From: Christiangramia gaetbulicola | GTDB taxonomy: Bacteria > Bacteroidota > Bacteroidia > Flavobacteriales > Flavobacteriaceae | Reading direction: 5' to 3' | Assembly: GCF_003054225.1 (NCBI RefSeq) | Contig: NZ_QBKQ01000001.1 | Span: 744,001-808,000 of the forward strand | DNA: 64,000 nt | Shown here: positions 19,305-26,928 of the stretch, in pieces | Numbering within the stretch: the first letter of the stretch is position 1 | Layout: each line of letters starts with the position of its first letter | Translations under genes and position numbers: made by a program | The notes under the pieces: generated by a model | The model's database searches: none | Seen by the model: only the letters and a program-made list of their open reading frames with translations | What the model was told of the DNA's origin: nothing

Positions 19305-20629
19305 ACGGGCTGTATACTCAGTTTAATTTGCTTGATTCGCTTATCATCTATCACCTCAACTTTAAAGGAGTAATTAAGGAAAGTGATCACATCGTTCTTT
19401 TTCGGAAATCCACCGGAAATTTCCAGCAGGAAACCAGCCATGGTATCGGCCTCCCCTTTCTGATCCTCAAAGACCGTTGGATCTTCAATTTTTGCGATCT
19501 TATAGAAGTCTTTTAGCGGGGTTTTTCCTTCAAAAACGAAATTATTTTCGTCCAGCTTAGAATAGATAAGGTCCTCATCATCAAATTCATCGCTTATATC
19601 CCCTACTATCTCTTCAATAATATCTTCCAGGGAAATCAATCCGCTGGTTCCACCATATTCATCAACCACAATTGCAAGATGATTCTTCTTGTCCTTGAAT
19701 TCATTCAAAAGATCATCTAGCTTCTTATTCTCAGGAACAAAATAAGGTTCGCGAATCAGACTGATCCATTCAAAATCCTTTTCATTCAGGTATGGGAGCA
19801 GATCCTTGATATAAAGTATTCCGGTAACATTATCTACGTTCTCTCTATAAACCGGGATCCTGGAATATCCATTTTCAATAATTTGAGGAAATATGTCACT
19901 GAAAGAACTTTCTTCATTCAGGGCGAAAATATCCATTCTGGGTCTCATGACCTGCTTGGTATCTGTATTTCCAAAACTTACGATTCCCTGCAGAATCTTA
20001 TGTTCTTCGCGGGTTGTATCCTCGTCGCTAGTTAATTCAAGCGCCTGGGAAAGGTGATCTATACTTATAAATGAACGTTGCTTCCCGAACCTTTCATGAA
20101 AATACAACGTCACTGCACGCATGGGCGTACTTAACGGAGAAATAAGAGTGTCCAGGAAATTTATAGGATAAGCCATAAAATTAGAGAACTGCACCTTATT
20201 CCTGCTTGCGTAAACCTTCGGCAGGATCTCCCCGAACAAAAGGATTAGAAAGGTCACCAATCCAACCTCGAAAAAGAAACGCAGATCTATTCCGTAAAAT
20301 TCGGTATTAACCCCGGCAAAGAGATCATCGGCAAGGCTATCGAACAAAAGAACAATAGCGATATTTATAAAGTTGTTAGCAACCAGAATGGTCGCCAGGA
20401 GTTTTTTAGGCTTTTCAAGAAGATTGATTACTATATTTTGTGTCTTGGACCTTTTACCGTCTTCTGTAATAAAATTAGCCGGAGTTAGGGAAAAGAAGGC
20501 TACCTCTGCACCCGAGATCAGGGCAGAACATAACAATAGCACAAATAAAAATATCAAGCTGATAAGTTGGGGAATTCCCATTATGGTCCACAACAAAAGC
20601 AAACTGGGAGGCTCCGAATCCAAAGGCAC
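19301..20629 (-). CDS. gldE: gliding motility protein GldE (CNNM/CBS/CorC-type membrane protein)
   Basis: Integral membrane protein related to CorC/HlyC transporters. The 442-residue protein has an N-terminal DUF21 (CNNM) domain with three or four hydrophobic segments (about 15-160), two CBS domains (about 205-325: RPRMDIFAL, YSRIPVYRENVDNVTGILYIKDLL), the AIVVDEYGGTSGLISLEDIIEE block, and a CorC_HlyC domain (about 350-435). The chosen start is GTG at 20629; ATG 20581 would remove 16 residues, but the acidic DSEPPSLLLL beginning fits the family. In E. coli-type CorC proteins the role is cation efflux; in gliding bacteria GldE supports GldD. Confidence 0.94.
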   Translation of the reverse strand: MPLDSEPPSLLLLWTIMGIPQLISLIFLFVLLLCSALISGAEVAFFSLTPANFITEDGKRSKTQNIVINLLEKPKKLLATILVANNFINIAIVLLFDSLADDLFAGVNTEFYGIDLRFFFEVGLVTFLILLFGEILPKVYASRNKVQFSNFMAYPINFLDTLISPLSTPMRAVTLYFHERFGKQRSFISIDHLSQALELTSDEDTTREEHKILQGIVSFGNTDTKQVMRPRMDIFALNEESSFSDIFPQIIENGYSRIPVYRENVDNVTGILYIKDLLPYLNEKDFEWISLIREPYFVPENKKLDDLLNEFKDKKNHLAIVVDEYGGTSGLISLEDIIEEIVGDISDEFDDEDLIYSKLDENNFVFEGKTPLKDFYKIAKIEDPTVFEDQKGEADTMAGFLLEISGGFPKKNDVITFLNYSFKVEVIDDKRIKQIKLSIQPV

Positions 20630-20644
20630 AAATTTTAATTAAAC

Positions 20645-21124
20645 TTAGAATGGTAAATCGTCTTCCTCTTCTTCCTGAGGGTAAGACTCATTCTTATTTG
20701 CAAAGCTATCACTTTTAGGTTTAGCAGGCTGTTTTTCTTGCATCTGTGATTTATTTCCAGATGGAGAAGGTTCAGCTCCAGATTCATTCTTCGGGGTTAA
20801 AAAGGTAAAATCTGTACAGTGAATTTCTGTTGAATACCTTTCATTACCCTGATCATCCTGCCATTTACGGGTTTTAATACGCCCTTCTATATAGACTTTA
20901 TCACCCTTTTTCAAATATTTTTCGCAAATCTCGGCAGCTTTATTTCTCACTACAACATTATGCCATTCGGTACTGGTTACTCTTTCACCAGTAGTCCTGT
21001 TGGTGTAACTCTCGTTAGTAGCAAGTGGGAAACGACCAATAGAGCCACCCCCTTCAAAATAATGCATTTTAACATCATCCCCTGTATGTCCTATTAACAT
21101 TACTTTGTTCAATGTACCTGTCAT
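20645..21124 (-). CDS. ssb: single-stranded DNA-binding protein
   Basis: Binds and protects single-stranded DNA in replication, recombination and repair. The 159-residue protein has the OB fold in residues 1-107 (MTGTLNKVMLIGHTGDDVKM, SLTTEWHNVV-type block STEWHNVVVRNKAAEICEKY, KKGDKVYIEGRI), a flexible linker and the protein-docking tail DDLPF. It sits between mutY and gldE; a perfect TATCTTTG -7 box is at 21215-21222. Confidence 0.97.
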   Translation of the reverse strand: MTGTLNKVMLIGHTGDDVKMHYFEGGGSIGRFPLATNESYTNRTTGERVTSTEWHNVVVRNKAAEICEKYLKKGDKVYIEGRIKTRKWQDDQGNERYSTEIHCTDFTFLTPKNESGAEPSPSGNKSQMQEKQPAKPKSDSFANKNESYPQEEEEDDLPF

Positions 21125-21214
21125 TACTATTATTATTTATACCGAAAAACGGTTATTTGGATTAAAATTTATTCTAAAATACTAAAAATTTTCAGCTGAA
21201 TATGCAAAAACGGG

Positions 21215-21222
21215 CAAAGATA
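21215..21222 (-). promoter_or_regulatory. candidate -7 box of the ssb promoter
   Basis: Minus strand TATCTTTG, an exact TAnnTTTG match, about 90 bp before the ssb ATG and just after the mutY stop. No good -33 partner is visible. Confidence 0.45.
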
Positions 21223-21233
21223 TAAACAAGCAG

Positions 21234-22286
21234 CTATTTATAATCATCAGGAAGATATTCATTCAAAAAATTTCCTATTAGCACCGGAACAGGATAATTC
21301 ATCACCTCTTCGAGACTTACAGATCTTTCCTGCAGACCCTGAGTATTAACCAGCCAGAAAAGGGTATACAAATGCTGGTGCGACAACTTATGCACCACCG
21401 GCTCCTCATTATACAGTTCCAGGGAATATTTCTGTTCCTGTATCAATTCCTTAAAAGAATCGAGCTGCACCAGCTCATTTTCTGCACTTAATTTTTCAGT
21501 TTCAATTAGCGGGAATTGATATAATCCATTCCAAATGCCTTTCCCGGTGCGCTGTTCCAGAATAGTATTTTCATTATCCAGATCGAAAACCAGGTAATTA
21601 AAGTAACGCTTCTTTATTTTAGTTTTTTTCAGCTTTATCGGTAGCTCTTTAATTCGCTGATCTTTTAAGGCAAGACATTTCTCATTAAAAGGACAGGTTT
21701 CACAATATGGATTTTGAGGCTTACAATGCAAGGCTCCAAACTCCATGATCGCCTGATTGAAAGTGGCAGGATCATCCTTATCTAGTAATTCCTGGGCCAA
21801 AGCTTTAAATTCTTTAATACCTGGTGTACTATTAATAGGAGTGTCAATTCCAAAAATACGGGACAACACCCTGTAAACATTGCCATCTACAACGGCTACA
21901 GGTTCATTATAACAGATAGAGGCAATGGCACTAGCAGTATAATCACCAACTCCTTTAAGTTTTAGCAGTCCTTTATATGTATCGGGGAATTTTCCGTCAA
22001 GTTCAAAAGCAACATATTTTGCTGTTTCGTGAAGGTTTCGGGCTCTGGAATAATACCCTAATCCCTGCCAGAGTTTTAGCACTTCGTCTGCCGGCGCATT
22101 GGCCAGGTCAAAAACGCTGGGATAGGCTTCAATAAATTTATAATAATAAGGTAAACCCTGCTCTATTCGCGTTTGCTGTAACATTATTTCGCTGAGCCAA
22201 ATTTGGTACGGTTCGTGAGTCTTTCTCCATGGCAGATCTCGTTTATTATGCAAGTACCAAAGTGTCAGTCTTTTGGAAAAAACCAT
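21234..22286 (-). CDS. mutY: A/G-specific adenine glycosylase MutY
   Basis: Base-excision-repair enzyme that removes adenine opposite 8-oxoguanine. The 350-residue protein has catalytic Glu33 (SEIMLQQTRIEQG), the helix-hairpin-helix GVGDYTASAIA with catalytic Asp134 (VAVVDGNV), the iron-sulfur cluster cysteines C188, C195, C198 and C204 in the correct C-x6-C-x2-C-x5-C spacing, and a C-terminal NUDIX-like domain (about 225-350) that reads 8-oxoG. Divergent from the HU gene. Confidence 0.97.
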   Translation of the reverse strand: MVFSKRLTLWYLHNKRDLPWRKTHEPYQIWLSEIMLQQTRIEQGLPYYYKFIEAYPSVFDLANAPADEVLKLWQGLGYYSRARNLHETAKYVAFELDGKFPDTYKGLLKLKGVGDYTASAIASICYNEPVAVVDGNVYRVLSRIFGIDTPINSTPGIKEFKALAQELLDKDDPATFNQAIMEFGALHCKPQNPYCETCPFNEKCLALKDQRIKELPIKLKKTKIKKRYFNYLVFDLDNENTILEQRTGKGIWNGLYQFPLIETEKLSAENELVQLDSFKELIQEQKYSLELYNEEPVVHKLSHQHLYTLFWLVNTQGLQERSVSLEEVMNYPVPVLIGNFLNEYLPDDYK

Positions 22287-22345
22287 AGTAAAATAAGAAT
22301 ATCCGCAATAATAGGAGTTTATTCCGTTATTATTAGTGAATTAGG

Positions 22346-22378
22346 TTTGAAATATTGCAGATTTAATTCTTATATTTG
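22346..22378 (+). promoter_or_regulatory. promoter of the HU gene
   Basis: TTTG (22346-22349), 21 bases, TATATTTG (22371-22378). The -7 box is an exact match; the spacing is two bases longer than the commonest in this window. The leader before ATG 22427 is about 45 bases. Confidence 0.65.
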
Positions 22379-22426
22379 CCCCCTTGAAAAATTGAAACCC
22401 CAATTAATAATTTAAATAGCACGAAA

Positions 22427-22717
22427 ATGACGAAAGCAGATATCGTAGCAAACATTTCAGAAAAATTAGGAATGGAAAAAGGAGACGTACAAGCTACTAT
22501 CGAATCCTTCATGGACGAAGTAAAAACTTCTCTAGAAAGTGGAGATAACGTTTACCTTCGTGGTTTTGGAAGCTTTGTGGTAAAAACAAGAGCTGAGAAA
22601 ACCGGTAGAAACATTTCTAAGAACACTACAATTAAGATTCCTGCACACAACATTCCTGCATTTAAGCCTGCAAAGATTTTTGTTGAAGGTGTAAAAACGA
22701 ATGTTGAAGTAAAATAA
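22427..22717 (+). CDS. HU/IHF-family DNA-binding protein
   Basis: Histone-like nucleoid protein that bends DNA. The 96-residue sequence starts MTKADIVANISEKLGMEKGD and has the flanking GDNVYLRGFGSFVVKTRAEKTGRN and the beta-arm segment TTIKIPAHNIPAFKPAK, with the Pro that intercalates between base pairs. Length and motifs are those of HU. It is immediately followed by the tiny basic gene at 22781 and then by RNase G. Confidence 0.96.
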   Translation: MTKADIVANISEKLGMEKGDVQATIESFMDEVKTSLESGDNVYLRGFGSFVVKTRAEKTGRNISKNTTIKIPAHNIPAFKPAKIFVEGVKTNVEVK

Positions 22718-22723
22718 TTGATC

Positions 22724-22741
22724 CTCCCGCTTTCGCGGGAG
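22724..22741 (+). terminator. hairpin between HU and the tiny basic gene (possible partial terminator)
   Basis: Stem CTCCCGC/GCGGGAG with a TTTC loop. The T-run (22752-22757) begins only ten bases after the stem, so termination may be partial, letting some transcription reach the 29-codon gene. It could also protect the HU mRNA 3' end. Confidence 0.4.
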
Positions 22742-22780
22742 CTCAAAAGAATTTTTTATTAATTTAAATGACATTGCACT

Positions 22781-22870
22781 ATGCCAAGTGGTAAGAAAAG
22801 AAAAAGACATAAGGTGGCTACGCACAAGCGTAAGAAAAGAAGAAGAGCAAATCGCCACAAGAAAAAGTAG
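22781..22870 (+). CDS. 29-residue, extremely basic protein (bS22/mS38-like ribosomal protein candidate)
   Basis: A 30-codon frame starting MPSGKKRKRHKVATHKRKKR and ending RRANRHKKK. Twenty-one of 29 residues are Lys, Arg or His, with no acidic residue. The pattern KRxRHKxxTHKRKKRxRxN resembles the short AURKAIP1/COX24 domain seen in the tiny ribosomal protein bS22 and mitochondrial mS38, so a ribosomal-subunit role is the best guess. From memory, near-identical sequences occur in other Bacteroidota; I cannot check. Its stop codon lies inside the stem of the terminator at 22862-22889, which argues for a real, separately terminated gene rather than a chance frame. Confidence 0.75.
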   Translation: MPSGKKRKRHKVATHKRKKRRRANRHKKK

Positions 22871-22889
22871 TGTGACAACTACTTTTTTT
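22862..22889 (+). terminator. intrinsic terminator overlapping the tiny gene's stop codon
   Basis: Perfect ten-base stem AAAAAGTAGT (22862-22871) and ACTACTTTTT (22878-22887), six-base loop, followed by further T residues. The TAG stop (22868-22870) is in the ascending arm. Confidence 0.8.
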
Positions 22890-22990
22890 ATTTAAATCGT
22901 TCTTTGAAATCGAAACCCCGACACGTTACCTATGTCGAAGAGGTTTCTTCAGGATTCAAAACCTGTGAAAAAAATAATGTTTAATCCATC

Positions 22991-22998
22991 TATGTTTG
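22991..22998 (+). promoter_or_regulatory. candidate -7 box of the RNase G gene
   Basis: TATGTTTG, an exact TAnnTTTG match, ending 13 bases before ATG 23012. No clear -33 element. The gene needs its own promoter because a terminator precedes it. Confidence 0.4.
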
Positions 22999-23011
22999 TT
23001 TAACAACAGAT

Positions 23012-24571
23012 ATGGATAAAAAATCTGGAAGTGTGGACAAAGAATTAATTATCCGGTCCGAACCTTCTGCTGTAGATTTTGCCTTATTAAAAGATGGAAA
23101 ACTTATTGAGCTCAACAAAGAAGAAGACAGCAATAAATTTAATGTTGGCGATATTTATATCGCTAAGATTAGAAAAGCTGTACCTGGGTTAAATGCCGCA
23201 TTTGTAAATGTAGGTTATGAGAAAGATGGTTTTTTACACTATCATGATCTGGGACCTCAGGTTTCTTCTTTATTGAAGTTCATAAAACGTGTAAGCACAG
23301 GTAAATTAAAAGACTATTCTTTAAAGAATTTCACTTTTGAAAAGGATATAGACAAAAACGGTACAATTACCGATGTCTTAAAATCAAATCAGTCGCTACT
23401 GGTTCAAATCGTAAAAGAGCCCATCTCTACAAAAGGCCCGAGGATAAGCTCAGAGCTTTCCTTACCCGGCCGTTATATTGTATTAGTACCTTTTTCAAAC
23501 CGAATTTCAGTTTCACAGAAAATTGAAAGCAAAGACGAAAAGGAACGCCTCAAGAGACTGGTAAAAAGCATTAAACCCAAAGGTTTTGGGGTTATTGTAA
23601 GAACCGTAGCCGAAGGCAAAAAAGTAGCAGAACTGGACAGAGATCTTCAAAATTTAGTAGGTCGCTGGACAGCCATGTGTAAAAAATTGTATAAACCGCA
23701 TCATCCTTCTAAAGTACTGGGAGAATTGAACAGGGCATCGTCCCTGCTAAGAGACATTTTTAATGACTCCTTTACTTCTATTTGCGTAGATGATGAAACG
23801 CTTTATACCCAAATTAAAGATTATGTGAGCGAAATTGCTCCAGAAAAAGAATCAATCGTAAAATTGCATCAATCCAACCAACCCATTTTCGAAAAGAGTG
23901 GTATCGAAAGACAAATTAAAACTTCCTTTGGGCGCACCGTATCCATGAGCAAAGGCGCCTACCTGGTCATAGAACATACCGAGGCTATGCACGTCATCGA
24001 CGTGAATAGTGGTAACCGTTCAAACAAATCCAAGAACCAGGAAGATACCGCCCTGGAGGTGAACATGATAAGTGCTACCGAGATAGCCCGCCAGTTACGA
24101 CTTCGTGACATGGGAGGCATCATCGTGGTAGATTTTATCGACATGAATAAAGCCGAGAACCGAAAAGCGCTTTATGATCACCTTCGAAATGAAATGAGTG
24201 ACGACAGGGCAAAACACAAAATTTTGCCTCCAAGTAAATTTGGATTAGTACAAATTACGAGACAGCGCGTAAGGCCAGAAATGAATATCAAAACCCGTGA
24301 GGACAACCCGAACGGTAACGGTGAAATTGAAGCACCTATTAGTTTGGTAAACAAAATTAAAGTGGACCTTGAAAAACTGATCAAGAAAGACCATAAAAAG
24401 ATCACGCTTAGCGCACATCCATTTATTGCCGCCTTTTTAACGAAAGGCTTTCCATCTCCCCGATCTAAGTGGTTTGTAGACCACAAACGTTGGGTGAAAA
24501 TTTTACCTCGCGATGCTTACACGTATTTAGAGTACCACTTTCACGATAAAGACGGGAAAGTGATCAAATAA
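23012..24571 (+). CDS. rng: ribonuclease E/G family endoribonuclease (RNase G-like)
   Basis: Single-strand-specific endonuclease that starts mRNA decay and matures rRNA. The 519-residue protein has an S1-like domain split near the N-terminus (GDIYIAKIRKAVPGLNAAFV, GYEKDGFLHYHD), the RNase E/G core with GPRISSELSLPGRY, and the metal-binding catalytic residues in VIDVNSGNR and GGIIVVDFIDM. It lacks the long C-terminal scaffold of RNase E, so it is RNase G-like. Linkage HU - tiny basic gene - rng is notable. Strong terminator follows. Confidence 0.95.
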   Translation: MDKKSGSVDKELIIRSEPSAVDFALLKDGKLIELNKEEDSNKFNVGDIYIAKIRKAVPGLNAAFVNVGYEKDGFLHYHDLGPQVSSLLKFIKRVSTGKLKDYSLKNFTFEKDIDKNGTITDVLKSNQSLLVQIVKEPISTKGPRISSELSLPGRYIVLVPFSNRISVSQKIESKDEKERLKRLVKSIKPKGFGVIVRTVAEGKKVAELDRDLQNLVGRWTAMCKKLYKPHHPSKVLGELNRASSLLRDIFNDSFTSICVDDETLYTQIKDYVSEIAPEKESIVKLHQSNQPIFEKSGIERQIKTSFGRTVSMSKGAYLVIEHTEAMHVIDVNSGNRSNKSKNQEDTALEVNMISATEIARQLRLRDMGGIIVVDFIDMNKAENRKALYDHLRNEMSDDRAKHKILPPSKFGLVQITRQRVRPEMNIKTREDNPNGNGEIEAPISLVNKIKVDLEKLIKKDHKKITLSAHPFIAAFLTKGFPSPRSKWFVDHKRWVKILPRDAYTYLEYHFHDKDGKVIK

Positions 24572-24572
24572 T

Positions 24573-24609
24573 AAAAAACGCCTTTCAAGCAATTGGAAGG
24601 CGTTTTTTT
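24573..24609 (+). terminator. intrinsic terminator after rng
   Basis: Stem AAAAAACGCCTT (24573-24584) pairs with AAGGCGTTTTTT (24597-24608), ending in a seven-T run; it starts one base after the stop codon. Confidence 0.88.
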
Positions 24610-24786
24610 ATGCCTTGTTTTGAGCTAAAAAACTTCCAATTAACTCAATACACCATTTTTTTTAATCCTATCAATAACACCATCAATTATTTAGTAAATA
24701 ACCAACAAAGCTTTAGTACACCTTTAACTCGGCCACCTCTTTTTCAGGATTAGATTTATCAATTATTAACCAATAAATATGAAATC

Positions 24787-25269
24787 ATGAAAGATTTAAA
24801 AGAGTTGTTCGAGCACCAGTTGAAAGACCTGTATAGCGCAGAAAGTCAATTGATAAAAGCGCTGCCAAAAATGGCTAAAAATGCCAATGACAAGAAATTA
24901 AAGGATGCCTTTGAAGCCCATCTGGAAGAAACAAAGGAACACAAAGAAAGACTGAATGAGGTCTGCAAGGAACTAGGTATTAAGCCAACTGGAGAAACCT
25001 GCAAGGCAATGAAGGGACTAATTGAAGAAGCTGAAGATTTCTTGAAGGAAGACGCTTCTGAAGAAGTTAGAGATGCAGGATTAATTGCTGATGCACAGAG
25101 GGTAGAGCATTATGAAATTTCAGGATATGGCACGGTGGTGCGTTATGCAAAAGAACTTGGGCATAAGGATATCGCTAAAAAACTTCAGAAAACTCTCGAC
25201 GAGGAATATGACGCAGACAATAAACTGGATAAACTCGCGGAAGGCAGATTGAACAAAAAAGCTAAATAA
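24787..25269 (+). CDS. DUF892 (YciE/YciF-like) ferritin-like protein
   Basis: A 160-residue all-helical protein of the DUF892 family: LKELFEHQLKDLYSAESQLI at the start, HLEETKEHKERL, and the later pair QRVEHYEISGYGT and DEEYDADNKL. The repeated E-x6-Y and ExxxH pairs are those expected of a ferritin-like four-helix bundle with a di-metal site. Homologues such as YciE/YciF are stress-induced; the exact role is not established. Stands alone after the rng terminator, with its own terminator; no clear housekeeping promoter is seen in the 215-bp spacer upstream, which holds only AT-rich sequence. Confidence 0.9.
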   Translation: MKDLKELFEHQLKDLYSAESQLIKALPKMAKNANDKKLKDAFEAHLEETKEHKERLNEVCKELGIKPTGETCKAMKGLIEEAEDFLKEDASEEVRDAGLIADAQRVEHYEISGYGTVVRYAKELGHKDIAKKLQKTLDEEYDADNKLDKLAEGRLNKKAK

Positions 25270-25292
25270 TATCTTTCAAAAGTAAACTACAG

Positions 25293-25320
25293 AAGCCTCC
25301 CTGAAATGGGAGGTTTTTTT
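25293..25320 (+). terminator. intrinsic terminator after the DUF892 gene
   Basis: Stem AAGCCTCCC/GGGAGGTTT (one G-T pair) with a six-base loop, followed by a seven-T run. Confidence 0.82.
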
Positions 25321-25360
25321 TATGCTCTAAAGCGAACGTGATTCAATAAGTTCCTGCCAC

Positions 25361-25387
25361 TATTTTTGGCTTAAACTTCTATATTTG
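25361..25387 (+). promoter_or_regulatory. two candidate -7 boxes upstream of the small membrane protein
   Basis: TATTTTTG (25361-25368) and TATATTTG (25380-25387) both match TAnnTTTG exactly. The second ends four bases before ATG 25392, so a transcript from it would be leaderless; the first gives a leader of about 20 bases. No good -33 element is seen for either. Confidence 0.4.
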
Positions 25388-25391
25388 AAAA

Positions 25392-25592
25392 ATGAGAAAG
25401 TATTCTATTTTCGCTAGTATCATAACACTCATCCTGGGCTTTGCTTTTTATGGAGAATATATCACCATCAATATCTTCGACACCTATTACCTGATAGCAG
25501 CGGAAGTGGTTTGCTTTGCATTCTGGGCGCTTTTCATGCTGATCTTACTCATTATTAATCTGAAAAAATTCCTTTCTGGCCGTGGAGAATAA
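25392..25592 (+). CDS. small two-helix membrane protein
   Basis: A 66-residue protein with two hydrophobic segments (about 5-23 and 33-56), ending in KKFLSGRGE. I do not recognise a family. Its last 11 bases overlap the GTG start of recX, which suggests translational coupling. The reading frame is supported by the membrane pattern, the overlap and the promoter-like boxes just upstream. Confidence 0.6.
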   Translation: MRKYSIFASIITLILGFAFYGEYITINIFDTYYLIAAEVVCFAFWALFMLILLIINLKKFLSGRGE

Positions 25593-26058
25593 AAATAAAT
25601 CACATACGGTTGAAGAAGCTCTTCAAAAACTGATGCATTTTTGTGCGTATCGGGATCGTTCCCAGAAAGAAGTAGAAGATAAGCTGGATAATTTGCGCAT
25701 GATCCCGGAAGCAAAGGAAAAGATCATCATTACCTTGATGCAGGAGAATTTCCTGAATGAGGAACGCTTCGCCAGGAGCTTTGTTCGGGGAAAATTCAGG
25801 ATCAAAAAATGGGGGCGCATAAAGATCACCCAGGAACTTAAAAAGAGAGAGATCTCCTCTCCCATCATCAAACTTGGCTTAACCGAAATAAAAGAATCAG
25901 ATTACAGAAAAACCCTTTATGAACTGGCCGAGAAAAAAGAGAAGAAGATAATAGAGCCCAATCCTTTTAAAAAGAAAAAGAAACTGGCGGATCACTTATT
26001 AAGAAAAGGCTACGAATCGCAACTGGTTTTCGATTGCATAAATGATATTATAGACTAA
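25582..26058 (+). CDS. recX: regulatory protein RecX
   Basis: Modulator of RecA filaments. The 158-residue protein shows the three-repeat helical RecX fold: ALQKLMHFCAYRDRSQKEVEDKL, FLNEERFARSFVRGKFRIKKWG and the final repeat ending LLRKGYESQLVFDCINDII. The start is GTG at 25582, within the upstream gene; ATG 25633 would cut off part of the first repeat. recA is not in the window. The stop codon lies in the inverted repeat shared with the convergent cupin gene. Confidence 0.93.
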   Translation: MENKNKSHTVEEALQKLMHFCAYRDRSQKEVEDKLDNLRMIPEAKEKIIITLMQENFLNEERFARSFVRGKFRIKKWGRIKITQELKKREISSPIIKLGLTEIKESDYRKTLYELAEKKEKKIIEPNPFKKKKKLADHLLRKGYESQLVFDCINDIID

Positions 26059-26072
26059 TATCATTCTTTTTA
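26041..26072. terminator. hairpin spanning the stop codons of two convergent genes
   Basis: Perfect ten-base inverted repeat AATGATATTA (26041-26050) and TAATATCATT (26056-26065) with a five-base loop, followed on plus by CTTTTTA. The recX stop (26056-26058) and the cupin stop (26048-26050 on minus) both lie inside it. AT-rich, so its strength is uncertain. Confidence 0.5.
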
Positions 26073-26914
26073 TGAGTGCGTTTTACCGCCTGCTCATTCT
26101 TATAATCTATCCATTTCTGCCCTTTCAACTTTCTCATATAATTATCAAAATACCTCATGAAGATTATGTTGTACACGGCTTTAGAGAAATTGGTGAGTGT
26201 ACGCGGAGTTGCTCTTAAACTCATGGAAAATCCAGCCGTGAGATAGGTCATATGATGCCAGTATCCTTCAGGCATATAAAGGGCTTCCCCATGCTTTAGA
26301 TCTGTAACGTAACCGCTGGCAAGTTTTAGCGCAGGGAATTTTTCGTAATCGGGTTTATTGAAATTGATATCCTCTCGCGATATCAATGCATGTGGCACCT
26401 TGTATAAATGCTTACTCTCTGAAGGCGGAAATAAGATACATTGCTTTTTTCCGTGAAAATGAAAGTGAAGAATATTCGCATAATCTATATCATAATGCAT
26501 AAAGACCCTGGAATTTTCACCACCGAAGAACAGCATAGGCAACTGTTTTAAAAACCTTAATCCAACATCTGGAAAATTGAAATCTTTTTGAAATTTCGGC
26601 ACTTCCTTCATAAGATTATAAAGAAAGATTCTATAGTCTGTAGGGCCCGATTTTAGAAGGTCTATATATTCAGACATCTTCATTTCGGCATGCGCCTGGT
26701 TGAACTTATATTCAGAAGTTATAGGCCTGTCATCATATAAAGGAACGGTCTTGTCGCCGGCAATTTTCTTGATGTAGTCAAGATCCCACTTCTTATATGC
26801 CGGCCAGTCCTCGATCAATTTCTCGATCACTACCGGTTTTTGTGGCTGCACGTATTCCCTCAGGAAATCTGATTTGGTGATACTTTCTACTCTAGGTATT
26901 TGTTCCAGTTTCAT
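26048..26914 (-). CDS. JmjC-type cupin-like protein (copy 1)
   Basis: A 288-residue cytosolic protein of the cupin_8/JmjC class of Fe(II), 2-oxoglutarate oxygenases. The metal triad is visible: H140-x-D142 (FMHYDIDYAN) and H220 (EGYWHHMTY). Lys157 in HGKKQC is a candidate 2-oxoglutarate ligand. The N-terminal block KPVVIEKLIEDWPAYKKW is typical of these hydroxylases. It is a tandem paralogue of the gene 14 bp upstream and likely part of the bioB transcript. Substrate unknown; candidates are ribosomal proteins, tRNA or small molecules, as in related families. Confidence 0.85.
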   Translation of the reverse strand: MKLEQIPRVESITKSDFLREYVQPQKPVVIEKLIEDWPAYKKWDLDYIKKIAGDKTVPLYDDRPITSEYKFNQAHAEMKMSEYIDLLKSGPTDYRIFLYNLMKEVPKFQKDFNFPDVGLRFLKQLPMLFFGGENSRVFMHYDIDYANILHFHFHGKKQCILFPPSESKHLYKVPHALISREDINFNKPDYEKFPALKLASGYVTDLKHGEALYMPEGYWHHMTYLTAGFSMSLRATPRTLTNFSKAVYNIIFMRYFDNYMRKLKGQKWIDYKNEQAVKRTHKKNDISL

Positions 26915-26928
26915 GCGTGCGTGCTTCT

